In this document: positions 30,788 to 43,225 of the stretch, piece by piece
How positions within the stretch are numbered: position 1 is the first letter of the stretch
Layout: the number at the start of each line of letters is the position of its first letter
Source of the DNA: Mixophyes australis
Lineage: Eukaryota; Chordata; Amphibia; Anura; Limnodynastidae
Length of the DNA stretch: 64,000 bases
Assembly: GCA_036250195.1 (NCBI GenBank)
Contig: JAVHZZ010000005.1
Location: 69,967,505 to 70,031,504, forward strand
Direction: 5' to 3'
The notes under the pieces: model-generated
The model's input: only the letters and a program-made list of their open reading frames with translations
What the model was told of the DNA's origin: nothing
Database searches by the model: none
Program-made: the position numbers and the translations under genes

Positions 30788-31222
30788 GAGTATCCCTGTC
30801 AATGTTATTTTACTGGAAGACCAAGTCCTGGCTTCCAGTACCAGTTTTTCATGCCTTAGCCGGCATACTGACTCAACCATGCGAAGAGGATCTCAGGACT
30901 GGCTCAGCAAGTGGTAGCCACTGCTAACTAGTAAGAGGATCCTAGGACTGATTTAGCAAGCGGTAGCCACTGACAGCCAGTAACACTGTGGTGCTGAACA
31001 TCACTCGGCTGTTCCTGTGAAATCTTCTTAACAAAAGTGCCCAATATCATTTTCTAATCTATTTATTAGGAATTGGGGAGTCTTAATAAATAGAACCCTG
31101 ATTCTTTTCCACATCAGAAGAATTGAAACAGAATACTGACCCTGTTACCCTCTATGTGCTAATATTATTAGGCACTTCAGGCATAACAGGTTATAATTAT
31201 GTGTAAATTGTTCACACTAAGG
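30788..31222. other. Unassigned DNA with a short duplication
   Basis: The phrases GAGGATCTCAGGACTGGCTC and GAGGATCCTAGGACTGATTT, each followed by AGCAAG and GGTAGCCACTG, form a roughly 60-bp imperfect direct repeat at about 30885-30975. Otherwise nothing recognised. Confidence 0.55.
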
Positions 31223-31530
31223 GCTTGGTTCATTAAGCAGAGCAAGGCGAAAAAAATGAGTAAGTTTTCTCTTGGACAAAACCATGTTACAATGCAAGGG
31301 GTGCAAATTAGTTTATTATTTTGAACATAAGGAAAATACAGGTTGTTTTTTCATGTAGCATACAAATACTTTATTTTTACACTGAAATTTAGAGTTTATC
31401 TATGACATGCCCTATCCCAACTATAAATCTGTCCTCACATTTTAAATTTACCTCCCGCTCCAAAGCAACATGGTTTTGCCAAGATGCAAACTTACTCCTT
31501 TTTTTGCTTTGTTCTCCTTAATGACTCAAG
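31223..31530. repeat. TTCATTAAG-type MITE, first of two adjacent copies
   Basis: Left end GCTTGGTTCATTAAG and right end CTTAATGACTCAAG are inverted. Subterminal CAAAACCATGTTACAATGCA on the left corresponds to AAGCAACATGGTTTTG on the right. It shares its left arm with the next copy. Confidence 0.75.
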
Positions 31531-31848
31531 GCTTGATTCATTAAGGAAAGTACTCACTTTTTTTACTTAAGTAGTCTCCTGGACAAAACCATGTTACAAT
31601 GCAAGGGGTGCATATTAGTTTATTATTTTGCACATAAGATATATACTGTCTGTTTTTTCAAGTAGCACACAAATTCTTGATAGCTTATTTGTACACTAAA
31701 ATTTGAAGTTGATATAGGGAAAAAAAGCCAGTATTTTCCTTTGTACAAAATAATAAACTAATATGCACCCCTTGCATTGTAACATGGTTTTGTCCAAGAG
31801 ACTACTTAAGTAAAAAAAAAAAAGAGTACTTTCCTTAATGAATCAAGC
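31531..31848. repeat. TTCATTAAG-type MITE, second copy, with about 100-bp inverted repeats
   Basis: The first roughly 100 bp, beginning GCTTGATTCATTAAGGAAAG, are repeated as a near-perfect reverse complement at the right end, finishing CTTTCCTTAATGAATCAAGC. Shared blocks include ACAAAACCATGTTACAATGC and GGGGTGCATATTAGTTTATT. It is non-coding and cleaner than the copy at 31223. Confidence 0.85.
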
Positions 31849-32811
31849 TCTCAGGCTCTAAGTGGTTTTCCGCTTATCTTCCATAAGCTTTGGGTGCTGT
31901 TTGAATCCGTTCTTTTTTTTTCTCAATACTCTTTTTTTCTCTTTTATGCCTAATTTAAAGAATGGGATTTAGAAAATACAACATCCTAATAAAATTTTAA
32001 TGTCAGGAGAAAATCATAAGAACAAAATTGTGAGTGGAAAATAACGTATGTTTTTTGTTTACCATGTTTACATTTTCTACATAAATAATTCATGAATTTA
32101 TGTCTGACTTCGCTTCAATTCTTCATCTGGAATTATGTAAAAATAAAAGGATTTCGTAACATGTACTTCTGCAGGATTGATTTCAGATGTTTGATGACAA
32201 AGTCCTTTCATTTTTAGCTCAATTTGGTTTAATAGTTTTCAGATATCCTTAATCAGGGGTTAAAGCAGAAACTAGTATTCTGTGCTTTCACAGAATACAC
32301 TCTCTCCAAAGCTCTTTCTCTCTGAAGAATTTCACTATGTTACTTGTTAGTATTCATTATAAGAGGTGTAACTTTATTAAAGTGAATTCATTAGATAATT
32401 AATAAATCATTTCATATATAGGGGTGCATATATACTCTGATTTAGGAACATTATTTAAGGAGGCATATATCGGTAGATTAACTAAGGTTAAACTACAATT
32501 TGACATAAGGAAAGAATCTTGTGAGACTTATTTAGAGCGGTGTCACATGACGGCTTTTCAATGCAGTAGAAAAAGTGTTTGTGTGACAATACCCATAAAT
32601 ATAAGTTACAAAGTTCCCATACAACACCTCAACAGAATTCAAATATACTCAAGGTAGTCTATGTAAAACTATATACTGTATAATTTAGTTTCGGAACATT
32701 TTACACAAGCACACACACACACACACACCTTGGACACATGTATGCACATGTACACTCACACGCAAACACACACACTTTATACTTATACAGGAGTGTATTT
32801 CCATAATGACT
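31849..32811. other. Unassigned AT-rich DNA with a (CA)n run
   Basis: A (CA)n microsatellite lies at about 32709-32728 and CA-rich sequence continues to 32775. No gene recognised. Confidence 0.55.
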
Positions 32812-32988
32812 CCTGGGGGTAAATGTATTATACTGCGATAGTCAGCGACTTTGACAGCTAAATTTCAAACGGCAATGTGTTTAAAGGCAAAACTTGCTTT
32901 CAAACACATCGCCGTTTTAAATTTAGCTGTCAAAGTTGCCGAATATAGGCGAATTGCAAAAATCGTAGTTTAATGCATTTACCCCCTG
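32812..32988. repeat. Palindromic MITE, GGGGGTAAATGTAT ends with a TTTGACAGCTAAATTT cassette
   Basis: Termini CCTGGGGGTAAATG and CATTTACCCCCTG are inverted. The interior folds: ACTTTGACAGCTAAATTT pairs with AAATTTAGCTGTCAAAGT, and AACGGCAATGTGTTT with AAACACATCGCCGTT. Confidence 0.82.
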
Positions 32989-33592
32989 ATATCTATTGAG
33001 TCATCTGACAATGCTCTCCGAATGTAACCCCCTACTCTCCATATATAAGGATATATTTGATGCATATGATTGATCCAAAAGGCAGTTTTATTTTAATTAA
33101 CTTGTATTTTGGATACACTTTTCCTTAAAATTCCCTTTAAAATATTTGAGATGGTAAAAATATCAAATCAATTGACACATTACCTTAATATCTGGTGATA
33201 CAATATTTCTTACATCGCACCTGGAAAGTGAGCCACTTAACCCCCAAAATGTATTGTTAATGGAGAAAAGGGTAGCTGTTCAAAGGGGTAAATATTACAT
33301 TGTTTTTTTAATGTGCACATTCAGGTTCAAGAGTTGTACCATTTTATAGCAAGGAGTGGATATAGGCAGTATTGTGATCTTTAAACCAAAGTAACACATT
33401 TAAATATGCAAACAAATTTTCCAAATTCCAGCAAATATTGATACATCAATTTTCTTAACATCTGACAAACACACTGTAAAACAGACCATTGTTTTTTTTA
33501 AGTTATTCACAGATTTTTCTTATAGGTCCTCAGAATTAAATTTTCCTATGATCAAATTTTTATCTATATCTATATATATATATATATATCTA

Positions 33593-33645
<53 letters not shown>

Positions 33646-34483
33646 CTATATATATATATATATACACCTAAAATAGCAAGTTAGCACTGTAAAAATCCAA
33701 CCATTAATCTCTATAGGACCATTAATTTACATTTTCTTAATACCCACCTGCTCACCTACTCCTCTTATGTTACTTATTTATCCCACTACACATCACACAA
33801 ACACGGCATATTGACCTACACATCCACTACTATTCTGAGAGCAAATGGCTTCAACTAGTTGTAGCAGACTGCGATATACAGAGAACAAGGAATAATAAAT
33901 ATAAATTAGGCAAAATTAGTCAAGGCAATACCTATCCAAACAGACAATTGGGCATCTACAGGCAAAATAACTATATTACTGTGAAACACAAAATGCTATA
34001 AATGTAAAAGAGCTAAAGATCCAAAAGAGCTATACTCACCTAAAACTAGAACCAACAGAAAGGGACATAATCATTACCACCTCCCTGGGGAAACCAAAAC
34101 ATCATCCGCATGCTGTGTCTCATTTCCTATTCTGCCTCCTCAACAGAATACATTACTCTAAGATATCTCCACACAACACCTAAGCCTAACAGGAGTAACT
34201 CCTGTGTAGCAGCAACAACAATCACCACCCTTGTAGCACCCCTCCGAATCATGAAAAGGAATATGGATCAAGGAGCAACACATCTGACAACCACCTCACT
34301 TCAAAGAAACATCAAGTAAGTGACAGTGACCTACTATACCACATCACAACTAGGACAAACTAGGTTGTGCCATAGTATCCCATTCACTTCATATATTTCT
34401 TAAGTATCAGAAACCGGGTTCTACCCTGAAAGATGAATTTGTAAATTTGTGCAATTCCTAAAATAGGAAGAAAAAACGAGTCT
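32989..34483. other. Unassigned DNA with a (TA)n tract
   Basis: A long (TA)n tract with TC interruptions occupies about 33565-33662. No gene recognised; 34110-34319 is a chance open frame without family signature. Confidence 0.55.
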
Positions 34484-34660
34484 TGGGTCTAGATTTACTA
34501 AGCTGCGGGTTTAAGAAAGTGGGGATGTTGCCTATAGCAACCAATCAGATTCTAGCTGTCATTTTGTAGAAGGTACTAAATAAATGAAAGCTAGAATGTG
34601 ATTGGTTGCTATAGGCAACATCCCCACTTTTTCAAACCCGCAGCTTAGTAAATCTAGCCC
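34484..34660. repeat. Palindromic MITE, CTAGATTTACTAAGCTGC family
   Basis: It is almost fully self-complementary. TCTAGATTTACTAAGCTGCG at the left pairs with CGCAGCTTAGTAAATCTAG at the right, and the GATGTTGCCTATAGCAACCA block is mirrored near 34600. Confidence 0.85.
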
Positions 34661-34689
34661 TTGGACTATTTTTGTCAGTATTTAGATAC

Positions 34690-35420
34690 AGGACTCAATA
34701 TTCAACTCTTGCTGTGCATAGCATGCAATAACAGATGATGTAAATTTACTGAGTTGCAAACAGATGAGTGCTGACATCAAAGAGGCAGGGAGTTGAACTT
34801 CCAAACAGTATATAAACCTGCTTTGCCTGTCATTTCCTGCCAGAGTATAAACTTTACTCCTTCTGAGCTCCTGAGCGTGTTATCATGTTAAATACTTGAT
34901 TCCTGATTGTTGACCCAGCTTGTTCCTGACTTAGTGATAGTTGTATATTGACTTTGTACTGCGCTGACATATTGATTTTGACCTTTGGCTTTTCCTGACT
35001 GTTCCTCTGCTCTGATTCTGATTTCCCTGCATACTGCTTACTTCAGCCTGTATGACTATTCTGCCTGCAGAGCTGCTTGCCTGTAGTACTTCACCAGGCA
35101 CGGGTTGGGAGAGGGAAGCCCGGGTGACACACAGGCGGCTGTATCACATGACACGCGATGCGCCCGCTGTGAAAACAGGATATACTGCATCCGGGGGGCG
35201 GCCGCCCGGCCTACCCCCGGCCCTAATAGCGGTAAGACCGAGCGGCCAGGGGGGGCGCTGCCCCCCTGCCGCACGGGCCAGCCCCCCCCTGTACTTCACC
35301 CACTAGTCTGTCAGTTCGGTGGACCGAAAGCAATATCCATCCTGCTTTGCGGCGGTTTCTGGTGAATACTGCTCTTTGGCTGTGTCAATCATAGGTGGTG
35401 CTGTGTTCACAACCCCGGAC
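34690..35420 (+). repeat. Possible solo LTR, interrupted by a hAT MITE
   Basis: TATATAAA at 34811 is followed by a CT-rich region full of CTGA/TTGACC phrases (34870-35080) that resembles the downstream part of gypsy LTRs such as 12640-12900. A 197-bp hAT MITE interrupts it at 35095, and CTGTCAGTTCGG-type sequence continues beyond. The ends cannot be fixed, and there is no internal element, so solo LTR is the best reading but not a firm one. Confidence 0.38.
35095..35291. repeat. GC-rich hAT-type MITE with perfect 8-bp target duplication
   Basis: The 197-bp GC-rich segment starts CAGGCACGGG and ends CCCCCCCCTG. It is flanked by perfect copies of TACTTCAC at 35087-35094 and 35292-35299, the 8-bp size expected for hAT. 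It contains GCGGCCGC and other CpG-rich words that stand out sharply from the AT-rich surroundings. Confidence 0.75.
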
Positions 35421-37840
35421 CTGATCATTTTTATGTTGTTCATAATCATATACTGTAAATGCTCCTTCACCTGCTTAATTGGATTCATTGTGTCACAATA
35501 AGAATTTTTTTGCTTTTTTTGTGCTGTTTTTCCCATTCTTAGGAGGACATTGCCATAAATTCTCTTGTTGCAGACACAAATAAGCAGTTTGGGGACCCTG
35601 GAGGAAGCCAACTCAAGTATATAAAGCAATCAGGTATCCTTCAAAACACATAAGCACAGATATAAAATTGCAATGTGCAGTAAACAGACAAAGGTCAGCA
35701 GGAGACCATAGTTACATGATCACTGGCATTTATTCCAGGAGAAGCTCTATTACACCTACCCCTAGATAGTTAGTTTATAACCTCTATCATAGGCTTATAT
35801 GAAATGACATATCTGCCTGTATCACTGTAAGTAAACAAGGGTTTTAGAAATCAAAAGCTCACCAAAAATAAACAAGTGCAAAAGAGAAACAAATAAATGA
35901 AAAATAAAGTTAAAACAGACACACAGACACATAAATAATGTATCCATATGTTTCACTATGGAGCAGACCTCCAATAAACTACACACATTTACAAATCCTT
36001 AAAAAATTACATTTACAGAAAAAAATCAGGGATATATTTTATGGGTTATTTTGTGAAAATAGCCAAGAGAAGAATAACAGAAACATGCTTCTAAATGTTT
36101 TACCTGTTTTACCCATACAATGTCCATAAGTTAAATAGATATTTAGGAAAAGCAACTCCTATCTGTTCTGCAAAAAAAAATCCATTTTACAAATTTGCTT
36201 GGGTACAATAAAAAATGAAAAAGTTATTTTTATCTAAACCAAATCAGCATAAAAATCATAACAATTATGGGGATAAATTTGGAATTGCCTCAAGCAGCAA
36301 ATGAAATAATCACTGCTATTTTTACATACTTCAAGCAATCCCCAAAGACAGTACCACAAATTAATTTCTCTAATTATCCCAAATATAGTAATAGCAAAAA
36401 GGTGTTCTTTAAATCTAGGTCTTTGATACTCACACTGGCAGAAGCGGGTGTCCAGATTTATTTATCTATTTTACTTTTGCTTTTCATTTTTTTCATTCAT
36501 TTTTTTATGCCAGCATACTGTAGAAGTAGTCTTGCATAAGCTAATTTGGCTATCCCATGCACCTCATGCAAGATCCCAATCCTACCTATCTGGTAGAAGT
36601 CCACTTGGGACGTCACATGGACTTTGCATTATAATGTGCAAGTTCTCAAGCTTTGAACACTGTTTTAACTGACCATGGAACTAAATGAAATGCTTTCTAG
36701 ACTTCTTGCTGGACTTCCAGCTGCCATTGACAGCCACGGTAAGGAGATGGGACTTTGTGTAAGAGTGTGGTCCCTGCATCTCTAGAATTACATTTAAATA
36801 TGTTAATCTGCTGGAAGAGGTTAATTTGCATTCAGACTACATATAAATAATTTCCTTGGGGGGGGTCAGCCAAATTCTAATACAAAAAGCAAATGTTGCA
36901 GATAAGATGTTTATCATTTAAGCCAATGCTATGAATTTTATTATGCAAATTAAAATCAGTGCACTAATTCTGAGCATAAACTATTATTATATTATTATAT
37001 TATTATATTACTACTATTATATTGCTTTGGCTATAATACTCAGAATTGTGTGTTGTCAGTACATACTTTGTACTAACATATACCGCACTCTGATACCATA
37101 TGCCGCCATTGCCACAATATTGTATCCTGGTAAAACATGTAGCATATTTGCCAACAGGTGAAATCTTTTCAGGGAAACTTTGCAGCTGAGCCAATGTATC
37201 TAAGTATATTACTCATGATATAGTTTTGGCGGACCTTGTAGCACTGCAATCCTCATCATGTCACATTTCCTGAACTTTTTTATAAAATATTTTATTTAAA
37301 TACTCCTCTTTAATAAATATTAAAGTGATAAAGTTCATAGAATAAAGATCGACAATAAGAACTACATCTATCATGCAGATAAAATTAAATTTTATTGTAC
37401 AGTTGAACAATGTTGAAAACAAGATAATGTCCAGGGATAAAGCTTTAAGACTCTCTCTGAAAATTAGGACATTTGGCAATAATAATGTTGGAGTTTGGGA
37501 GGACACCTGGACAATCCTTCCACCGGGACTCATAAAACCATGGCTTTAGTGTCAATTGCATGAATTCTGTTAAAATTAAGAGGTATCCTTATTAATGATG
37601 CTTTCAAAGTTACATTTCATTAAAACCAGATTATTCACATGATGTATGACTAATGAGAAAAACACCCAAGAATAATATTTGCTGCTGGACATAAGCCAAA
37701 CATTTATGTATCTGTATCTTAAAATGAAGTTTTATAAGCTTACAAGGACCTAAGGTTTAAGTATGGTTTAAGTAAACTTATGTTTCAAATGTGTTAGTTT
37801 GTGAGCAGGGCCCTCTTACCTATTTTTTGCTTATTAATAC
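35421..37840. other. Unassigned AT-rich DNA
   Basis: No gene or element recognised. A (TTA)n-like run lies at about 36981-37022. Confidence 0.55.
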
Positions 37841-38022
37841 TCAGGGCTAGATTTACTAAACTGCGGGTTTGAAAAAGTGGAGATGTTGCCTATAGCAACC
37901 AATCAGAGTCTAGCTGTCATTTATTTAGTACAATCTACAAAATGACACCTAGAATCTGATTGGTTGCTATAGGCAACATCTCCACTTTTTCAAACCTGCA
38001 GTTTAGTAAATATACCCCTCAG
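37841..38022. repeat. Palindromic MITE, TAGATTTACTAAACTGCGGG family
   Basis: Well-preserved copy: left CTAGATTTACTAAACTGCGG with a GTTTGAAAAAGTGGAGATGT block, right the complement ending TAGTAAATATACCCCTCAG. Almost the whole unit is one hairpin. Confidence 0.88.
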
Positions 38023-40558
38023 TCTTATTTTATTACTCTGCTTGTTCATTATTGTAAAGGTCTGTTGGGTGTGATAATACTATGTAAAAACAAAATGAAA
38101 ACTAATCGTAAGTGCATCTACACAGTATAATGTGGAACATGATATGCAAATTTAACAAACTATGAATCAACATAACCTATCTTAATCAATCCCCATAAAT
38201 AAACCTCCATTTTGTTTATAATTCTTATTTGGATCATTTTATTTAATAGTGGACCTTTGTGTGGAATATCAGATTTATAGGGAGGTTTGCTTATTGGTGG
38301 CTGATTAAGATGGCTATGTTGATTGATGATAGATTTTTATTTAAAAGACTGAAAAAATTGTTTGTCATTTACACTTGTTTGGCAATATCAATAAATGTAA
38401 GTAATAAAAATAATAATAATATTGGTTTTCATTGTCAATGGCATCTACTATGCTACATAAATATTGATACACACTGAATGTATCACTCCACAATGTTAAT
38501 TTAAGTATGAATCAAAATAATGCCTTATGTACTCAGCAAATTATTTGCTGTGCTTTTAAAAGATCAGTCAGTGAAACACAGATGTTCCATTTTAGTTTGG
38601 ATTAACAGCTGTGCTCAATTATGCTGGCGTCCAAAATTGTAAAAACAACTTGCAGCAATAAATAGTGGTATTAATGTTTCTGTAAGGGGCATAAATGAAC
38701 CTAGATTGTGATCATAAGAGTGTCAAGATCATCTCTAGTGCATTTTTATCCCACTGTAGCAACTGCATATAAAATTCAGTGTTTTGAAAATGTGTTTAAC
38801 ATTTAAAAGGTTAATATTACTGGTGCTGGCACTCATCAACATTTACTTGAGGTGAAACACAGAGTACATACATACAAGTAATGGCATTATATTAAATATT
38901 ATTGCTAAAAGTTAAATTATTTGCAGGAAATTTCCTTGACCTGTACAAAAAGAGGGACTATGACATGCTCGATGGAACAAGTTTGTATGTTATTGCACAC
39001 AATAACTGAAATAAATAAATGAACTCACTGGTTTTATTAAAGGTCATAAATAAGTGTGCACAAGTGCAGTGCAAATGTTTCTTTGTGACGTCATGTTTAT
39101 AGGTAAGCACATGCCTTTCATCCAAGATAGCATGATTTAAAAATCTGGGAGAAGATCGGAGGCGTTCCTAATGTGCCTACTTTTGCTCCTACATGCAAAA
39201 ATGTAATTTTGTTTGGCTGGTGGAGATTATTTAAATGTGATTACAGGGAAGAAGAATATTTAAGGAGCGTTCCTTCTATAGTGGGAGGTTACACATATTT
39301 TTTCTTACAGCAAAATGACTTGATATTTAACACTCTTCTGAGGTGGCAAAGATTGGAGCTTATTATATACTTTCAAACATGTACTTAAATCAATCTAATA
39401 TAAACCTTCAAACACAGAAAAGTGACACGTAATAAAGGCAGTGCCCATTTAGCCAATTTTTAAGACACAGATTTAGCTAAGCCAAGCAATATATTAGGAT
39501 GTGGAACCAGAGAAAATTGGGTGCAGGTTGATTTTTAGGGGGCAGGTCCAGGAAAAATCGATGAAAGTTGATGTGTACTTGAAAGGTGGTCAAATACTTG
39601 GTGCTGAGTTTTCTAGGATGTACAAACTTTATGTTACCTGAGTATTCCCACTTTTGTTTAAAAATTAGAGGAGGCTTACTTTGGGCTGTGGACACTGTTC
39701 CAGTATAGTAACTGAGAGATTGTATTTTATGTATATATATATATATATAAGGGGGAGCGCAGTGGCACCAAGGTCCTGTATCATGGATGGGTGCTATCAG
39801 AGCAACTACTCTCTTTTTGAGCCACAATGGCTCCTGTAGTTCACTTTCCTTCCCATGGTAACAGGACTCAGACACAGCATCGAGGTAGCCGCTTAGAACG
39901 TGGCAAGCTGAATTTATTGATGGCTACCTTCAAACTCCCAAATAATCCCACTGCAAGCCAACTTTAAAACTTATATATTGGCTGTATTAATTGTGCCCAA
40001 CTGTGCCTGCTAAAATATAATCTGACTGCTGAGGAACAATCGGATGTGCTACAAATGATACTCTCCTTAGTGAGTTAAGTAGCAATGTTTTTACATTTTT
40101 GTAAATATACACAGCATTTCAGGGTGCTGTTTACACTGCAGTTCATAGAATACTTACTACTGTTTGCAGGGGAAGATTGGGAGCTTAAAGTGACCCTGGA
40201 AAATAAATTGAAAGTGGCCTCATGTAGGCGAGACCAAGTGAATTGTAGATGGAGCCAAAGCAAGAGTAGGCAGGTTAGCACATTGCTAGCCCTTGCCACA
40301 TCAGTGGTAGGCGAGGCCAATGCAGCACATAGTGGGCAGAATCAGCACACCAGTGGGTGGAGTACACACATCAGTTACAGTTAGTGGTGCAACTTAACCC
40401 AGCAAGCCTGGTCACTATCATATACAGTAGGTCATTTTAACTGGCATCTCATACCTGTCAGTCTCCCTCTGATGCAAAAGATCACATTGCCTCTGCCTAC
40501 CTGTATGCAAAACTTTGAGATGTTCCAATGATGGTGGTTAACTTTGATTACTTGTAAA
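38023..40558. other. Unassigned AT-rich DNA
   Basis: No gene recognised. A (TA)n run lies at 39731-39749. Confidence 0.5.
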
Positions 40559-40640
40559 TAGGGCTGCCATCAGAAACTATGGGACCCAGTACTAATTAAT
40601 CTGGCAGGGCCCCCCCGCCTCACTTCATACATGCAGAGGA
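40559..40640. repeat. hAT-type terminus
   Basis: GGGCTGCCATCAGAAACTAT with GGGACCCAGTAC after it resembles a hAT terminal region common in amphibian genomes. The other end was not found with confidence; GGGCCCAGTAC recurs at about 40837. Confidence 0.4.
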
Positions 40641-41327
40641 AAAGCCACAAAAAGTGGTCACATGTGTGGAATAGTTTCTAAAATATTTTATTATCGCATC
40701 GGATAACAAAAAAATTACAATAATAAATAAAAATAGAGCTTATCTGTATTGTCAGATAAAGCGCTGTCACAAGTCCGGACCAACCAGCAAAAACAGGATA
40801 ATGAAACTTACATCAAGACCACCCTATATATTTTGGGCCCAGTACTTCATCTGAATGCAGGTTAGTACCGCCTTTATCTCTGAGATCCTTGCTGTTAATT
40901 AACACAGTTATATATTGTGATGTTCTGTGTTCATTCTCCATCTACCATAAAGAGCGGGTTTAGATGTGATATATCGCAGTCTTTGCTCATAGTGGGTGAT
41001 AATATCAGCTCTTTTGTGTGTAATTCACAACTGCTTGTCATTGTTTTCATGTGGTCTGTGATATAAGAATGTACACTTCACAGAGTTTATGAATGACAAT
41101 GTTTTTTCCCAAGTATTGATCAATTATTAAAGAAGTGGGTTTTTTTCCCAACACATTTTGTCGCTGTTTGGTGTTATCTTCAGGGAATGTTATAGCAGAT
41201 ATTTGGCAAGACTTGCAGCCTTCTCTATAAGGTTGCCAGCTTTCTCTGTTAGAAGTGCAGCTTGATCTGTGAGACTTGCAGCTTTGTTTAAGGAATGTGT
41301 TGTCCTGCTAATCTACAGTCTCTGGGC
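40641..41327. other. Unassigned AT-rich DNA
   Basis: Nothing recognised, apart from the repeated GGGCCCAGTAC word near 40837 that may be the other end of the hAT-type terminus at 40559. Confidence 0.45.
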
Positions 41328-41840
41328 CTGATTCATCAAGGAACAAATCTGCCAATTTTGTATGTATGGTACGCAAAATTGTCTGCGTATGCCCAGAACT
41401 GGGCCATATGCAACTAAACACAGCATTGTTCAATGCATCTTTGCACGTAAAGCAAACTTACTACAGCTTACAATTTATGGGATGGAACTGGGCGGGAAAG
41501 GGGCATTCGCCCATTGTCAATGAACAGTAAGGGAGTGCCAAACTCAAGCGCACGCAGCCATGTCTGAATCAAGATTTGGGCATCTCAAAGGTACTTGATT
41601 TGCTCCAGCTACATTCTCATATGAATGCTATAACATGTGTTTGAAATAAGGAGCAAATGTAAAAATGTATTTTATGTTCAGTAGACATTAAGATCATCCT
41701 AATAAATGTATTTTGGTAAAAGTAAAAAATATTTTAAAAAAGTGTTTTGTTTTTAACTGTTTTGTCATTAAGGCTTATATTATTAACATGTGTCATTAAT
41801 TCAATAGTTGTTTTTTTTTGTGCATTCTTTTGCGAATGTA
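41328..41840. repeat. Dispersed repeat, CCTGATTCATCAAGG family, copy 3
   Basis: It starts CCTGATTCATCAAGGAAC and shares ordered blocks with 18755-19260 and 26333-27050, including GGTACTTGATTTGCTCCAGC, GTTCAGTAGACATTAAG and TTATTAACATGTGTCATTAA. The right end is indistinct. Confidence 0.6.
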
Positions 41841-42441
41841 TTATCTGCATTACTACCATGCTTCGCCTTCTTCATCAATTCTGGTGCCAAAACCATATCT
41901 CTGACATCATTTTGTTTGTCCTTGATCCTCTGACATGATGATAACTATTTTTTTCTTTATTATGGTATTGTATTTGTAATATCTACTTTCCTCCTCCCCA
42001 CAGTCTAACTTCAGTTAGTATAGTGGGACAAGTTTAAATGCCCACTTTGCTTTTGGAATGGGCATTGAATATTGAGTCTGGAATCTGCTGACAGTTGCAT
42101 AAAGAACTAGACTAGTGCCATAGACCTCATTTAGTCATTATAAACCAAAGCAAGGTAACTGCTAATTAAATCATCACAAATTGTCTTGACTTTAATAGAG
42201 CATTCAATGCATGTTTACAACACATCAACAGTGGTGGGTAATTGGACTATGTGGTTATATGTGATAGGTCGATCAGGGACAATGCTTTTGTAGTGTGCCA
42301 GATCTTTCGGGCACAATGAGAAAGTGAAATAACTAAAAATCAGGTTATCTAGGCATCGGTGCAGCTTTGCCAAGTTCCACTCTGATGAAATATTTCTGGA
42401 GCTCTTCAACTGGAGGAGGTCAGGGGTCAGCCAGTGCCTCA
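41841..42441. other. Unassigned DNA
   Basis: No gene or repeat recognised. Confidence 0.5.
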
Positions 42442-42779
42442 ACATCATCATCATCATCACCATTTATTTATATAGCACTACGAAATCCGCAGCGCTGTAC
42501 AGAGAACTTTCTCACATCAGTCCCTGCCCATTGGGGCTTACAGTCTAAATTCCCTAACACACATAGACAGACAGACACACAGAATAAGGTCAATTTATTA
42601 GCAGCCAGTTAACCTACCAGTATGTTTTTGGAGTGTGGGAGGAAACCGGAAAACCCGGAGGAAACCCACGCAAACACGGGGAGAGCATACAAACTCCACA
42701 CAGATAAGGCCATGGTCGGCAATCGAACTCATGACCCTAGTGCTGTAAGGCAGAAGTGCTGACCACTTAACCACCATCC
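42442..42779 (-). repeat. Complete V-SINE (tRNA head, conserved central domain, LINE-like tail)
   Basis: On the minus strand a tRNA-like head (42779-42709) carries an A box TGGTTAAGTGG (42773-42763) and a B box GAGTTCGATTGCC (42730-42718). It is followed by the strongly conserved central block of V-SINEs (GTGTTTGCGTGGGTTTCCTC and neighbours, about 42690-42620). A 3' tail, ACTGTAAGCCCCAATGGGCA ... CTGTACAGCGCTGCGG ... TATAAATAAATGG, resembles L2/CR1 LINE ends and finishes in (TGA)n. The head is a SINE promoter, not a working tRNA gene. Confidence 0.82.
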
Positions 42780-42997
42780 TTCCCTTGTTTGCCCTGACAC
42801 CTCTTCTACTCCTTGATCACCTGAGATTTTCTCCACCTCCCACCTGCATATGGGCTTGGAGGTAAATAAGGAAATATTACATAGACACATTTTTTTGTCA
42901 CTGTTCTGTGAGGTATTATTCTCTCCTGTCTCTGCCATTCTCTCTGCACTGCCCTTGTGTGTGTCAGTTGTCAGTCTATATCTGTCCACTATCTGAG

Positions 42998-43225
42998 CAT
43001 ACCTCCCAACTTGCAAGTCCCCGGCAGCAGGGGGGGTGGGGGTTGTAGCCACATCACTATGGGGGTGTGGTCACCCCCCCAGAGAGCTCCCTAGCACTGT
43101 AAAGTGCTAGGCTGCCCATTAGCTACCTCTCTTCCTCCCAACATTCCCACCCACTGAACAAACATGTTTGACAGAGCCCTAAATTCGGGACTGTTCCTCT
43201 GAAATCGGTATGGTTGAGAGGTATG
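42998..43225. repeat. MITE with CATACCTCCCAAC ends and a TCTGAG target duplication
   Basis: Left end CATACCTCCCAAC and right end GGTTGAGAGGTATG are inverted repeats with one mismatch. TCTGAG flanks both sides (42992-42997 and 43226-43231). The interior is G/C-rich near the left end. It is non-coding. Confidence 0.75.

Noticed and set aside
33565..33662. Origin or centromere-like AT tract
   Set aside because: It is a simple (TA)n microsatellite like those at 4605, 39731, 56762 and 63820.
35100..35290. CpG-island promoter of a host gene
   Set aside because: The GC-rich block has hAT-like ends and a perfect 8-bp target duplication; no gene follows.
42709..42779. tRNA gene
   Set aside because: It has A and B boxes but is fused to the V-SINE central domain and LINE-like tail, so it is a SINE head.
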